From NCBI GenBank assembly GCA_003988855.1, contig QYAI01000033.1, positions 62,001 to 126,000 on the forward strand: DNA of 64,000 nucleotides. The letters are read 5' to 3'. Positions 45,301-57,032 of the stretch are shown here, in pieces. The notes under the pieces are model-generated. The model saw only the letters and a program-made list of their open reading frames with translations, searched no databases and was not told the DNA's origin. Position 1 is the first letter of the stretch, and every line of letters starts with the position of its first letter. Origin of the DNA: Arachnopeziza araneosa (taxonomy: Eukaryota; Ascomycota; Leotiomycetes; Helotiales; Arachnopezizaceae). The position numbers were made by a program, and so were the translations under genes.

Positions 45301-48300
45301 TCCTCGGTCTCGTCGTCATCATCCTCGGGGAGTCCATAAGTCGTGAAATGATCAACAGTGAAGGTCCAAACTCCATGGTCTGCATCGTAGTTGACGAAAC
45401 CGGTATCCTTCACCTGTCTGAGTCTGTCGATATGCTTCTTGATATGAACGCTAGACCTATCATTCGGCTGAGATTTGGATCTCTTTCGTGGCCATGAATT
45501 TTCCAACGTAATGGTCGATGGGACATTCAAGCCTTTACCCATAGGTGGCTTCTTTGCAGTGACAGGATAGACAGTGGCTGATCGAATAACCAATTGAACA
45601 ATGCCTCCGGGGATTTCATCGAGATCGAATGATGTCAGGTCAACAGGAACGTTGAAGAGAATCTGACCAACACCTTTGCGTCCGATAGTGAACCCAGTGA
45701 CCTTTTTGCGTTGTTCACGGTTCATTTTTTCGATTTGCGCCTTACTTGGGCTCATCCAATAATCACCAGGCTCATGGTCATCAGAACTCTTGGCCTGAGA
45801 TATGGTTGGCTCTGGTGCAGCGACTTCCTCTTCTCTGACAATGGCCAATTGGTTGTTATTGTTGGCAACCTGCTCCATCTCGGGAACGGCAGCGGTCCCA
45901 TTTGATTTGTTGGCGTTGACACTGGATCGGGGTCTGATGAAACCAAGGTCTTCAGAACTGGGTGCCGCAGTGTTGACTTGCTTCAGAGGACTTGAAGTGC
46001 CTGTACTAGCGCCATTACCATTGACGCTAGATTCAAAGCTCACCCGCTTCTTGAGAATACTAGTGCCGTTGGTAGTCGGCGCGGCAGGTTGAGATTGTGG
46101 AGCAGGTGGAGAAAATAGATCGCCCCGAATGCCTCTGCTGATTGTCAATTTCTTCACACTGCCAGTGCTATTGAAATGTCTGTTATTCGGACTAGCAGTA
46201 AATGCGCCTGGCGCTAGAATACTATCTTCAGCATTAAAGCTGCGACGAAGGCTACTGGTAGACATGCTCTTATTCAGAGTGCGCCCAAAGGTTCCTGTAC
46301 TGAGCATACTGCCACCAAAGGTTCCGGGAGTGCTTGATGTGCTCGAAACGCTACTGGGAGTGCCGTAATTACTGTAGGAAAAGCCAAACCCTCTCTTTTG
46401 AGGAGTTGTGAAACGAGAAGCAGAAGCAGAATTCAGCTTGTACATTGGAAGTGCGGTATTCTTTGGCGCCCGAACACTGGTGGAAAGTGGAGTAGCGAGA
46501 GGGCCTGGGTTAGGTTGTGTGGTAGTGGCAAGGTTCGCAAACAGAGAAGATGAACCAAAGGCAGTGTTATCGTTAATGCTAGCAGTGAGAGACTGAGCCT
46601 GCTGGTTCTGAGGAGAGTTGTTGTAGATAGAATTTCCTCCAAAGATTGAGCTTTGAGGCTGTTGCTGTTGTTGCTGGGTGTTATTGCTGCCAAACATATT
46701 GTTGCTTTGCTGATTGGGAGTGCTTCCAAATAGGGTGTTGCCGCTCGTTGATTGGGTACCCGTGCTGCCAAAGAGAGGTTTCTGCTGATTGTTATTGGTG
46801 TTCAGGCCACCGAAAAGGGATGTCCCTGAATTTTGCTGTGGATTCTGGTTCTGTGTAGAGTTTCCAAAACCACCAAATACACCGCTATTGTTTGTTTGGG
46901 TGGTAGTAGATCCAAAAAGATTAGTGCCAGTCGCTGGTTGCTTATTTCCAAACAGACCTCCGCTAGGTTGAGTATTGGTGGTACTGCCAAATGGATTTGT
47001 GTTGGTGGCCGGTTGGGTATTTCCAAAGAGACCTGTGCCTGTAGTTGAAGCGGCAGGAGCGCCGAAGAGACCTCCAGCCGGTTTCGGTTGGTTGTTACCG
47101 AAAAGAGTGTTTCCAGTCTGTTGATTGTTCGATCCAAATCCACCAAAGGCGGTACTGGCTGCCGCAGGCTGAGCGCCAAAGCCAGTACCTGTAGTCTGCT
47201 GGGTATTATTGTTGCCAAAAAGGCCTCCACTTCCAAAACTAGTTGTCCCAGTAGATGCACCGAATCCAGTTCCGGTTGACGCAGGCTGGGTATTTCCAAA
47301 GCTGAAGGCTGGCTTGGAAGCAGCATTGTTGCCAAATAGAGATGAGCCGGTATTGGTATTGGACGCACCAAATCCCGTGCTTGCTGTAGCACCGAACCCA
47401 GTACTGGCATTGTTACCAAATAAACCTCCACCCGAGGGCTGGGCTGGCGTCGTTGACCCAAACAAGCCACCACCTGTAGTAGACTTCGCACCAAAGAGTC
47501 CACCACTTGTACTATTGCTAGCTCCAAAGCCGGTGGAGGCAGGTTGGCTTCCGCCAAATGCAGCATTTCCTCCTCCAAAAAGCCCTGTACCTGTTCCAGT
47601 ATTCGTAGCACCAAAACCCGTACTGGCATTACTGTTTGTGGCACCAAATCCAGTAAAATTGGTCGAGCCAAATGCGCCCGCTTGATTACTAGCATTTCCA
47701 TATTTTCGACCTTGGTTGTAATCCGCCAATCTCAATTCTTCTGGAGACCATTTTTGGTATGGCTGCTGGAAGGAAATGCTTTGGAAGGAGTTTTGTTGGT
47801 TCGTAGAGCTGTTTGGTTCTTTCTCTACGAAAGCTTGAAATGGAACACTTCCAGTGCCTTGGCATTCTCCTACACCTTGAGATAAAGCAGTTGATGCTGG
47901 TGCTCCAAATGCACCTGCCGTGTTCGTAGCGCCGAAGCCAGTACTAGTGTTTGCTGCACCACCAAATGCGTTAGAAGTTGTCGTTGATTTGTTAGGTGTG
48001 TTGTTACCTCCAAAAAGTCCACCACCACCAGTGTTGGTTGCACCAAATGAAGTGGTCGGATTTGAGGAGCCAAATCCTCCGAAGCTAGAGCCACCTGCGG
48101 TAGCTGTATTGTTTCCAAATAGACTTCCGCCCGACGTGGTTGTTGTACCAAAGCCAGTGGTTTTGGGAGCGCCGAATGCATTGTTCGCAGTATTGCCAAA
48201 GCCTGTGTTTTGCGATGTTAGTAGTTGTTCATTTTCCTCATAAATGGACTCTAGACGCTTTCCAGGAAACTTCTTCATAGTGACTGCATGTGTAGCCCCG

Positions 48301-48747
48301 AGGGAAATTTGTAAATAGAAAAAAGAGGAGTGATAGATCTTGCGGATTGTGATACTAGGTCCTGAGACCGGGCAATGCGAGATCGAGGCCAATAGACAGT
48401 TCCAGAACTGAAAATCGCAGTCGACGTACCTCCAGAGCTGCCGAAGCCGCCGCCAGAACCAAATAATCCACCACCAGATGTGTTTGTGGCTCCAAAGCCA
48501 GTGTTCGTGTTGGGGGTTGAGCCAAAGCCTGTACCAGAACGTGGAAACCGAGTAAGTGATGGTTCGCCGTGATCCCCCCAGACTCTTCATCTCAAGTATA
48601 CTCTAGGATCTATCTGTGACATGAGCGCAAAGAAATTGACATACCTGTACTCGCATTTGTATTGCTTCCAAAACCCCCAAACCCAGAAGTCCCTGAGCTG
48701 CTGTTGTTATTGTTGCCGAACGTACCAAACCCTCCGAAGCCTGACAT
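42336..48747 (-). CDS. NUP145: Nup98-Nup96 type nucleoporin precursor (NUP145)
   Basis: Nuclear pore precursor that cleaves itself into a GLFG nucleoporin and an outer-ring scaffold protein. Six exons: 48747-48645, 48528-48430, 48202-44532, 44442-44161, 44114-42498 and 42449-42336; 5886 nt, 1961 residues, every junction in phase. Starts MSGFGGFGTFGNNNNSSS. FG/GLFG repeats run to about residue 600, interrupted by a GLEBS Rae1/Gle2-binding motif (about 181-234, SPEELRLADYNQGRKYG). The autoproteolytic domain (about 888-1019) ends HF|TTYGLPEDDD, so the nucleophile after HF is Thr where yeast has Ser. The Nup96/Nup145C half contains FVYQWPYAKRP and helical repeats to the end. The last exon supplies VLRLPLTEDQYLKYTVDLSL and is missed if the GTAAGA intron is read through. 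Two introns use unusual GTTGGT donors. Confidence 0.94.
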
Positions 48748-49986
48748 TGTGAGGCTTCTCTCGGATCGAGACCGAGTTGCCAGAGACTGTTGTCAGAGAT
48801 AGTAGAGGATGTGAAGCTGACGTCGCCGGACGAAGATCAACGCGGAGACGCGGTTAGAAAAGGAGAAGGTCGCGCTTAGAATCAACGAGGTTGCGCAAAC
48901 ATTAGAATTGAATAAAGAGTGACGATAATCATCCGCCAGACAGTGGCAGAAGAATTGTACAATGCGAATGAAGAAGTCGCAAGTGGGTGGCAGGGTTTTA
49001 TGGCGACGACGCGCTGATATGACTGGGAAGTTCACTTTCTTGAGGAGAAATCGCTAAAGACCGCCAGCTGGCGGCGATTAAAGCTTCGACCAACCAGACT
49101 TCTTCGTTTCACGTGAGTGACTCGATTTACTGCTGCCTGCAGAATTTCTCTGCACCAAGAAGTGTGAACTCCTGCAGCACAGCCAGACTGATTGCTGCCT
49201 GAGAGATTTGGTTGGCTGTGGATCGTGGGCTGCTCTTGGAGCGTCAGGCTTTCTTGCTTATGACTCTCCTATACGAGCGCCAGACTGCAGCTGGTTTCAC
49301 CATTGATCTCTTTTCAGTGGCAGTGAGAGTGGCCGGCTTACAAATCACTTGTGACTGATGATCCAAGTAACTATCGGATTTATGAACAACTCTCTACTGT
49401 AACTGCAGAGCACAATCCAGACTTTACAGTTCTTGAGCTCAATTCAAGAACCAGAACGCCCTGTACAATCCAGCATGTAGATAGCCAAAGTGGACAGTCT
49501 GATTCAAAAGAAAGAAGCCTCTACGGCAAGGTTTTCACTAATCATCGTCCATTCGTAATTCTCGAGGTATAAAGGATATTGTCAATTATCTCTCGAGCCC
49601 TAAGGTAATAAAGATAATCCTCATTGGCAACTTACCACTGCAAGAGCCAATTGTGACTGTTCCCGGTCAACATCACCACTCGTATAATTCTAGAGCGATG
49701 GACTCCAAAAATCACCACCAATAACGACTCTATCCTTTTAAATCCTCGATTTTATAAGTCTTCCAAGCATGTAGCGGTTCACAAGTCGGTTTCACACCCG
49801 ACGTTTCCTCGCTTGACCCCCTTCGCGACCAGTACGCCAAAAATCGCGTCCCACCACCGGAACTTGCACACGTACACACTTCCACAGCAACACATACAAA
49901 TCCAATATCGTTCAATTACACATCACTTGGTCTAGCAACAGAAAGGGGGAAATCGCAGTGAAAGCGCTCAGTCAAACACAACCTCA
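48748..49986. other. Divergent promoter region, NUP145 / CDC31
   Basis: About 1.2 kb between head-to-head genes, containing both promoters. A frame at 49351-49572 is unsupported. No repeat or RNA gene was recognised. Confidence 0.5.
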
Positions 49987-50708
49987 ATGGCCTCAGCAAA
50001 CCAAACCTCGCACCCCTCCTTCCCCTCGCGCCCCTACTCCTCAGCATTACATAGCAAGCTGCCCGAACGGCCCCAACCGTCCTTCGGCGCAACCGTGAAT
50101 CGCGAACGAGAAAGGGCAGCAGCGCAAGCGCAAGCACAGTCACAAGGCGGGCCATCCAACGTATTAAACAACATCACTGACGAACAGCGAGAAGAGATAA
50201 ATGAAGCAGTGCGCGCCCCTCCGTCCCATCCACCGACGAGTTCATGCTAACCATCACACAGTTCAACCTCTTCGACCTAGACAAGGACCAACGCATTGAC
50301 TACCACGAATTCAAAGTCGCGCTCAAAGCACTCGGCTTCGATCTCCCCAAACCGGAGATCCTCTCGCTCCTAACAGCGCACGGCGTCCCTCCGGCATCAC
50401 AAGCGCATCCCGCGCCGCCCAAATCACAGGTCCCTCCTGGAAGACTGCTCCTCACGCTCGCCGCTTTTCAAGCTATAACGTCCAAGTTGATCGCAGAGCG
50501 AGACCCTCGAGAGGAGATACTGAGAGCGTTTGCGCTGTTTGATTCGGACGATAAGGGCATGATTAGTCTAGAAGATCTCAGGCGCGTGGCAAGGGAACTT
50601 GGGGAGGGATTGGATGAGGACGAGCTGGTCGCCATGATTGAGGAGTTTGATCTTGAGGGGAAGGGCGGTGTGGGGAGGGAGGAGTTTGTGGGGATTTGTA
50701 TGGGCTGA
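49987..50708 (+). CDS. CDC31: Centrin (Cdc31-like EF-hand protein)
   Basis: Calcium-binding protein of the spindle pole body, also part of the TREX-2 mRNA-export complex at nuclear pores. Exons 49987-50208 and 50262-50708 give 222 residues. The join reads TDEQREEINEA|FNLFDLDKDQRIDYHEF, a canonical first EF-hand loop (79-90). EF2 is degenerate and carries a Pro/Ala-rich insertion (LLTAHGVPPASQAHPAPPKS). EF3 is FALFDSDDKGMISLEDLRR (about 167). EF4 is DLEGKGGVGREEF (about 203) with Gly/Val in place of usual ligands, so calcium affinity there is doubtful. The N-terminal 65 residues are a disordered Ser/Pro/Gln tail longer than in yeast Cdc31. The ELGEGLDEDELVAMIEEFD segment is typical of centrins rather than calmodulin. 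Confidence 0.92.
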
Positions 50709-51345
50709 GGTTGATTTGCTTTGGGAGGCAGCTGAATAGGACTTGATGAAATGTGAAGGATGATGAGTGGGAGGCTGAGAAGTGAAGAGCGTTCGCGGTC
50801 TAACATTCCCTGTTCAATATTTGGTCCTGCAATGCATGAAGGAAAAGCGCGGAGTCAAGGTGTGCAGTTTGTCTACAGGGCGTGGTCGAATTATGTTGTG
50901 CATGCATCATATCATAGTAATATCACATTCAAAATTTCAAGGAATTTCTCTCAGTAGGACAATTTCAATGCATGAAGTGTAATCTATACTTTCTAGTATA
51001 GCTTTATTAGCTTGAAGACGTCACTTTGCCAAGCGACAGAAAGACTCGGTTCCGGATATCGAGAGTGTCAAAAAGTATATGTAAATAGTTCCATACTCAT
51101 CGCTCGTGAATTGAATCACCACTCATTCTAACTTCAGATCAAAAATACAGAAGGAAAAGGCCATCCCCCTCCCTGATCTGATCAGTACGGCATCACTAAG
51201 AAACTACCTTTCGTGTTGTGAAAGAAGTAAGAGAAGTGTATCATTCCATTTGCACGCCTGAAGTGTGTAGATGCCCACAATATAATCATTCCTGTGCATA
51301 AGCGAAAGAAGGTATTCATCCAACACCCATCTACGGTTCTGTTGC
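50709..51345. other. Convergent intergenic region
   Basis: 3' flanks of centrin (+) and epsin (-). AT-richer than the genes. Nothing else was seen. Confidence 0.5.
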
Positions 51346-53209
51346 TTAAAATTGGATCAAGTCGCCATGCCCATTTTGGCCTTGATTCGGTCTGGAACCG
51401 AAAGGATTGCCACCCTGCTGGGAGTTGAATCCGCCACCAAATCCATTTGACATGCCGACTGGACCTGTCGCAGCCGGAACTTGATGTCCAGCACCACCGT
51501 ATTGAGTTTGTGGCATGCCAGTATATTGATTCTGAAGGAAGGGATTTGTGCCTGTTTTCTCTGATGTGAGTTTGTTCAAGCCAGCTCCAGCACTGTTTAC
51601 AAACGTTCCAGGGGCGGTATGATGAGCTGGAATACGCATCTCTCCGGTGTTACCAAAAGTATCGAGTCCTTCGCCGCTTGCAAGTAGTGCATTGAGTCTT
51701 GCGAGATGTGGGTCCGTTTCTTTTTGGGGCTGTGTTGGCATCGGTGGTGGTGTAAATGAGGTAATTGGATTATACGAGGGTGTATTGAAGGTTGCAGTCT
51801 TCTGCTCTTGAAGTGTAGAGAGGGTAGGTTTGGAGGATACAGGCTGAGTTGTATGAGGCCGACCAAAGGAAGATGCAAATGGATTGTTCGAGCCAGTGGG
51901 TGTAGCCTTGAGAGCTTGAGGTTGTTGATTGTTCGTGGCCCATGGATTGTTCGTATTTGCTGGGATAAGTGGCTCAGGTTGAAGCTGTTGCTGTGATTGG
52001 AATGGACTTAAGCCCTGTTGAGCATATGGATTATAGCCGGTTTGCTGTTGTTGCATTTGCTGATTTTGTTGACCATAAGGGTCAAATCCTGTTTGTTGAG
52101 GGGCAAATCCGTTCGAGTAGCCATTCTGGTACCCAGTAGGCTGGGGTTGGAAGCCTGTAGGTTGATTCTGAAACCCAGTGTACATATTTCCCATATAACC
52201 TGTCTGTTGGGGTTGCATGTTTGGATCAATGGGATTTCCTGCCCAGTCAACCTGGGTTTGTTGTTGATATCCCTGATTAAAGCCAGTAGGTTGCGGAACT
52301 TGGACTGGATCATCATCGAAGAGAGACACCGCATTCTGCTCTTCCAATTCCTTTCTCCGGAGCTCTTCCTCTTCCTGACTCAACTTAATAGCCTTAGCAA
52401 GGTCCTCATCCTCTGGTTCTCCTCTTTGGCTCTGTCTCTTCTTCCGATCCTCTTCCTCTTGGTGCTTGCTAGCCTCAATAGCCAGCTTGTACTCAGCATC
52501 CTCTTCGTCGGCGCGTTGCGGACGAGGGCGTGTTCGTCGTTCTCGTTCCCGTTCTCTTTCCCGGTCTGGTCGATCATGAGGCTGAGCAAATTCTTCAATA
52601 CCAGTCACCCTTGACTTCCACGTCTTCCGATCACTCCGTTCACTTCTTAATCTCTCCTCATCCAAGATCAAGGACGTTAATTCCTTCGCAGAAACGCGAA
52701 CTGTACACCGATTAGTCCCAGCCATTTCCTGCTTGAGATTTCCGTACCATTCTGTCCAACGTCCCGGCCATCTTCATCAATATATTGAAACTCTCGTAGA
52801 GTCTTGATAATGTAAATGTTCTTATGCGCCCAGGTGACGACCAGCTCTGACCCCTCGTGGAGGCAGTAGTCCAAAACCTTAAGCGCCTTCAATACGTGCC
52901 TCCAGTTTTTGCCTTTATCGTTCAGCCGCTTGTCAAGCATGTCCATAATTTCGTAAAACTCATTTGACCTGCGCATTTTATTAGAGAGAGCCATATTTCA
53001 CTATGAACTGCCAGCGTACGAATTGAAGGTCATCTGAGCTATTTCGCTCATTTCGGTCCCCGTTGGGCCCCATGGATCGTTGCTTGTAGCTGTACAATTT
53101 CAGTGGATAACTCGGTTCAAGATAGAGCCCAAATACCATTCCGAACCTTGACTTGAACGTGAGAATATCCTTTCGTCACGTTCTTGACGCTTCGTATGAC
53201 TTTCGACAT
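51346..53209 (-). CDS. ENT1: Epsin (ENTH-domain endocytic adaptor)
   Basis: Clathrin adaptor linking PtdIns(4,5)P2, ubiquitinated cargo, clathrin and EH-domain proteins. Four exons: 53209-53137, 53089-53020, 52968-52748 and 52700-51346, 572 residues, all in phase. ENTH domain about 1-145: MSKVIRSVKNVTKGYSHVQV, ATSNDPWGPTGTEMSEIAQM, NEFYEIMDMLDKRLNDKG, NWRHVLKALKVLDYCLHEGS and VRVSAKELTSLILDEERLR. A highly charged linker follows, then two ubiquitin-interacting motifs (EDAEYKLAIEASKHQEE and DEDLAKAIKLSQEEEE). A Gln/Asn/Gly-rich region with repeated PTGF/QTGY units and NPF-type EH ligands (SNNPFASSF, TNPFLQNQ, GNPFGSR) comes next. The protein ends in the clathrin box LIQF. Orthology to Ent1 versus Ent2 is not resolved. 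Confidence 0.94.
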
Positions 53210-53974
53210 GATTGCGACGAGGCTGACTTCGTGAAGATTATGTTGGGATGTGGATGAGAGGCGGTTACGGATCTCGCGGGAAGCAGTACAGTTCTTGCGC
53301 GATGTAGCTCACTTCAAGGACAAGGTAATAGTGCAACACTTGTGTCGTGAATGAGTCGGTAGAAATGTGGCGGCAGGATGATTGACGTCGCTTGAGATTT
53401 GGGCAGATCAAGCTTGCCAGCCCCGCACTTGTTGATGGGAGAGAAGGAAAGAATTTGAGATGAAGTTTCAAAGCGGTTAAGGAAATGTTTCAATGGGCGT
53501 TAGAATAGGCATAATCCATCGTTGTTCTTCCTTATGCGATGGGCTGGGATGGATCTTTAAGAGGAATAGGATTTCGCCGCCCAAGCTGAAGTGATGACGA
53601 ACCTGCAGGCGCCGGACTGCAGCTGAGTAGAGTCACGTGGATCAATGGAATCATCTTCCAGGTTACTTCTACAGTCATCACTACGATGATTAAGCTTGTG
53701 TTAGTACTTAATATACATCCTTTGGGTATCGAATTGTCCTTGTAATGTATACATCCTTCCCTCACACACCTATACCTCATCTTCCGTAGGTAGTTCTAAA
53801 CTCATCAGTATTTGGGAGTAGGGTACCAAATTTCTAATCATACTAGCCATACGGTACGACTGTAGCCATATCATTCAAGTAGAGATGGATGCGCCAACTT
53901 GTGAAGATGCTCTTACTCTCAGAGGTGCTCGTTCAGATGCTTTCCCCACAAGACATTGAAAAAACCTTTCAACA
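53210..53974. other. Epsin promoter / 3' flank of MRX8
   Basis: Promoter and leader of epsin on the left, 3' flank of the EngB-type GTPase gene on the right. No gene was seen. Confidence 0.5.
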
Positions 53975-54967
53975 TCAAGGGAAATGTGGTATTCGCCCAA
54001 CTAACTCTTCGTGTGAGACCAAGTCCAAAGGTTTCTTCACCACCAGTGGTGGTGGCCGATATTCCAGGCCAGCTGCTCTGAGCATCGCAAATCTCAATTC
54101 ATTGATTCCCATCCTATGCCCATCCACCCATTTCGTGGAACTGCATGCAATTATCTCTCCAACAGCGACACTATCCTCTGCATCAGACTTGACAGCTCCA
54201 CGTACACTCTCCATGAGCGTTCTCAGTCTCAAAATATTTTCTGTCAGACCTGGTGACTCTGAGAACGTCTTCTGTTTCTTCCTTCCACCAAGCAGAACAT
54301 CATCAGCTTTCGAGAGAACAATTTGAAATGGAACTCTCATCTGCTGTAACATAGTGATTATCTGTGTATCAGTCGCTTTCATGCCGTGATTTGAGTTGAC
54401 CAGCACGAAAACTCTCTTGAGCTGCCGCCGCTTCTCCAAATACTTCATGATTTGTTGCCCCCATTCTGTTCTTCCGACTTTACCGTAGCCAGGCATATCC
54501 ATGATTGTAAGGCTGTTCTTCTTGTCATTGGGATCTCCGACTGCAAATGCATTCATGAGTTTAGTCCGTCCAGGTCTTGCGCTAGTATATGCCAGTTTTT
54601 TTAATAAAAGAGCGTTTAGAAGAGAAGACTTTCCAACATTGGATCGGCCAAGAAAGCAGACTTCAGGACTATCGTTTTCGTCAAATTGCATGTCCTTGAA
54701 TTTCTCAGAGGACCATAAGAAAGTAGCAGGTTTTGTCTGAAAGAAACTCGCAGCCTTCGCCAATTGCTCATTGGAAGGAGGTAGTGTTTCCCAGTGGTAG
54801 GATAATTCTTTGGTTGGAAATCCGAACTTCTTCGTCGGAGAATTTAGGGCCACTAATTCAGGGGAAGTTGTCGAAGCAGTTGAAAGATGGCGAGATGGTA
54901 TCTTCGCGAAACCAAATCGCAGGCATCCTTTGCGTAGACATGGCCGCAGACTCGCAGGTGTTGACAT
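53975..54967 (-). CDS. MRX8: Mitochondrial EngB/YihA-type GTPase
   Basis: Circularly conserved TrmE-Era-EngA-EngB-Septin-like GTPase. The bacterial relative helps assemble the large ribosomal subunit; yeast Mrx8 associates with the mitochondrial expression machinery. A single exon of 330 residues from ATG 54967. The N-terminus MSTPASLRPCLRKGCLRFGF, rich in Arg and Ser and lacking acids, is a good mitochondrial presequence. The GTPase boxes are G1 GRSNVGKSS (about 107), G2 region SARPGRTKLMN, G3 DMPGYG (about 154) and G4 LSKAD (about 220). Typical EngB text such as VFVLVNSNHGMKATDTQI is present. G5-like IIACSS follows a Gly/Lys-rich insertion (LGGRKKQKTFSES). An upstream GTG-led extension was not used. 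It is divergent to FMC1 across 166 nt. Confidence 0.9.
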   Translation of the reverse strand: MSTPASLRPCLRKGCLRFGFAKIPSRHLSTASTTSPELVALNSPTKKFGFPTKELSYHWETLPPSNEQLAKAASFFQTKPATFLWSSEKFKDMQFDENDSPEVCFLGRSNVGKSSLLNALLLKKLAYTSARPGRTKLMNAFAVGDPNDKKNSLTIMDMPGYGKVGRTEWGQQIMKYLEKRRQLKRVFVLVNSNHGMKATDTQIITMLQQMRVPFQIVLSKADDVLLGGRKKQKTFSESPGLTENILRLRTLMESVRGAVKSDAEDSVAVGEIIACSSTKWVDGHRMGINELRFAMLRAAGLEYRPPPLVVKKPLDLVSHEELVGRIPHFP

Positions 54968-55133
54968 TGAATTGGGTGACTGCAATGTTAAAGAGCTGTC
55001 GTGGCTTCGAGATTCTGAAGAAAGTTTCGGTTTCGGCGCGGCGCATTTTTGTCCGAGACAATAAATTCGCCGTGTGGACAGTTTGAGCACTCATCAACAT
55101 CAGCCAACCATTCCACGCTACTTGAATTCAAAG
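54968..55133. promoter_or_regulatory. Compact bidirectional promoter, MRX8 / FMC1
   Basis: Only 166 nt separate the two start codons of divergently transcribed genes, both for mitochondrial proteins. Regulatory sites for both must lie here or inside the genes. No specific motif was identified. Confidence 0.6.
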
Positions 55134-55472
55134 ATGGCTACTCCTATCAAACTTCGGTCGCTCTATAGGTCATTGCTACGAGAACTACCATCTCGACCTC
55201 TGTCCGAGAAATCGAAATCTGCCTTACAAGCTCGCATCCGAAATACGATCGCTTCAGAAACCAAAACTTCCCTCGAACAAGCAGAGCAATTCCTTCAGTA
55301 TGTAAAAGCACAGAGGATGTACGCCACATTGCTAGAGAGATACAATCCTGGGATGGAAATGGATGAAGAAGAAAGAGTTCGGTTGACTGCGCGAAGAGTT
55401 GGGATGGATCTGCCAGCGGAATACTCAGCCAGTGATGGGAAGAACTCTGGCAGCAGTGGAAGAAGCCAGTGA
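55134..55472 (+). CDS. FMC1: ATP synthase assembly factor FMC1 (LYR-type)
   Basis: 112 residues, single exon. The N-terminus PIKLRSLYRSLLRELPSRPL is the LYR-type motif (R-S-L-Y-R) of mitochondrial assembly factors. SLEQAEQFLQYVKAQRMYATLLERYNPGM follows, split by no intron, and then MDEEERVRLTARRVGMDLP, the block conserved in Fmc1 of filamentous fungi. Fmc1 supports folding or assembly of the F1 sector of ATP synthase, with Atp12, in the matrix at high temperature. The Ser/Gly-rich tail is variable. The head-to-head arrangement with the mitochondrial GTPase gene suggests shared regulation. Confidence 0.9.
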   Translation: MATPIKLRSLYRSLLRELPSRPLSEKSKSALQARIRNTIASETKTSLEQAEQFLQYVKAQRMYATLLERYNPGMEMDEEERVRLTARRVGMDLPAEYSASDGKNSGSSGRSQ

Positions 55473-57032
55473 GGATGGTCAACGGATTGAATATTGTACA
55501 CACTCATCGTAAGGCTACTGCGAGTCATTCATCACAGATCTCATCAGTATTTCCTAGATTGCTTCACTGTTCTAGGACATTGCAACTAACAGGTTGCCAG
55601 CCAACGTCCGCATGATCTTGGGATTGTACCTAGAGACTGGAATATGGTGATCGACACCTGGCGGGAACCATACTATAATAAATGGAAACAACATAGATGC
55701 TGATCTCGGGAGTTCAAGAGAAGCTGCGGGGACGCTTGTTCCGCCAGCGGAGGTTTGCATGGGAATATCGTTAATGCTGGTAATTCCTGCAATTGAGGCT
55801 CCAGAGACCAGGGCTTGGCTTCGATCAATGCATAACTTGCTCACTTAGATTCGCGAAGACTAGCACAGTCGAGCATGTAGTACAATAATGAAGTAGCTTC
55901 GTCCCCAGAATGTTTATATTAAATTGCTATTCTCGGAAGTTGGCTCCAGCTGGCATCCGGCCGGAGAATTCTTGGAGCCTTGTACGACAAAAGGTCTTTT
56001 TGACTAGGTCGTTGGTCCCTGGTTCCATACTGGTTGAGAAGGTTTTCGTCCCAAAACTACGTATGATTATCGCGATGTTAACCGAGTTGTTAGGGTTTGA
56101 CATCTATCATTTCTAGAAGCTTGAACGAAGAAGACGTTTCAATTTCCCAATCTCCACTTTGGGGGCCACCGCTATTCCGGGAGAGAAGCACGGAAACTAT
56201 GCTGGCTGGGGCTTTTCGCTGGTGGCTATTTTCGTCGTGGTGGTCACGGGAATCAAACTGGTTTAGGGCGGTGGAGACTTTCTGAATCGCTCAACACCAG
56301 TGCTGATTCTCTCATGGTGGTGGCACGGTGAGGAAAACAGATATATCAATTTAATCCGCTTGGCGAGCTTCCGCTTTTGAAACGCTCCCCGCGAGAGCGC
56401 TGAGGGCGGGTTCCGGATTCCTGTGGCTGCAGCTCTTCCTGGGCCTCTTCCTCGCTCCCTTTTCCCTTTTTCCTTTTCCCTTTTCCTCTCGCTTCGACCA
56501 CAACTCACCTCACTCTTGCAGGTGCCACGCCGTCACTCTCTCACGACCATCACATCCGCTGGGAAAGCTTAAATGGACTGGAGTTGCTGAGGGCGTGCCG
56601 GCTGCGGGCTGCATGAAGATTTTAAGCGCCGCCTTGGTGCTGGTGGTCGTGATTGGCGACGAGCACCATTCCGCTCCAGGGCTCTCCTGCACCTCCCACC
56701 ATCCAGCCAATAGGCGCCGTGTGCCAAATTTGGACGCACTGGGTGGCACTTCTCCCCTCTGGTGCAGCAGTAGCCCGCCTCTGCAAACATGGATTCGGGG
56801 AGAGGCCATAAGGGCGACCAGACCCCTCCATCTACTTTGGAAACGACGAGCCTCAACTTCCATACACTCTCTGGCTCCAGATGAGTCCCGGGCGAAGTCG
56901 TCGCCGCAAGAGACACAGCTGGGAGCTCTAGCAAGGACGAGAGCAGAGCCACATCTCGAGTATCGCAGTGTCTCAACCCCACAAACTCGGCGATAGGCGT
57001 GCTGTTCTATTTTAAGCATCTCAGTCGCGACA
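55473..57032. other. FMC1 3' flank and promoter/leader of the large downstream gene
   Basis: About 1.56 kb. The right half has a strong pyrimidine tract (56432-56497) and several short upstream open frames before the ATG at 57033, as in long fungal 5' leaders. An antisense frame at 57217-56510 and one at 55844-55572 are unsupported. Confidence 0.5.
56432..56497 (+). promoter_or_regulatory. Long CT-rich tract in promoter
   Basis: A near-continuous pyrimidine run (tccctttttccttttccc and on) about 540 nt before the ATG at 57033. Such tracts often lie near transcription starts of well-expressed filamentous-fungal genes. The role is inferred from position and composition only. Confidence 0.4.

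Noticed and set aside
47209..47685. Plus-strand frame rich in Pro/Val/Ala (158 codons)
   Set aside because: Complement of the FG-repeat region of NUP145; periodic composition mirrors the repeats.
46802..47701. Long antisense-strand-frame open reading region (about 299 codons) inside NUP145
   Set aside because: It is an alternative frame of the GLFG-repeat exon. Repetitive codons keep several frames open, and its Leu/Pro/Val-rich product has no family resemblance.
54968..55090. Upstream GTG-led extension of the EngB-type GTPase
   Set aside because: Would place 41 unconserved residues before a good mitochondrial presequence beginning at ATG 54967.
55572..55844. 90-codon minus-strand frame
   Set aside because: GTG start, no homology recognised, in the 3' flank of FMC1.
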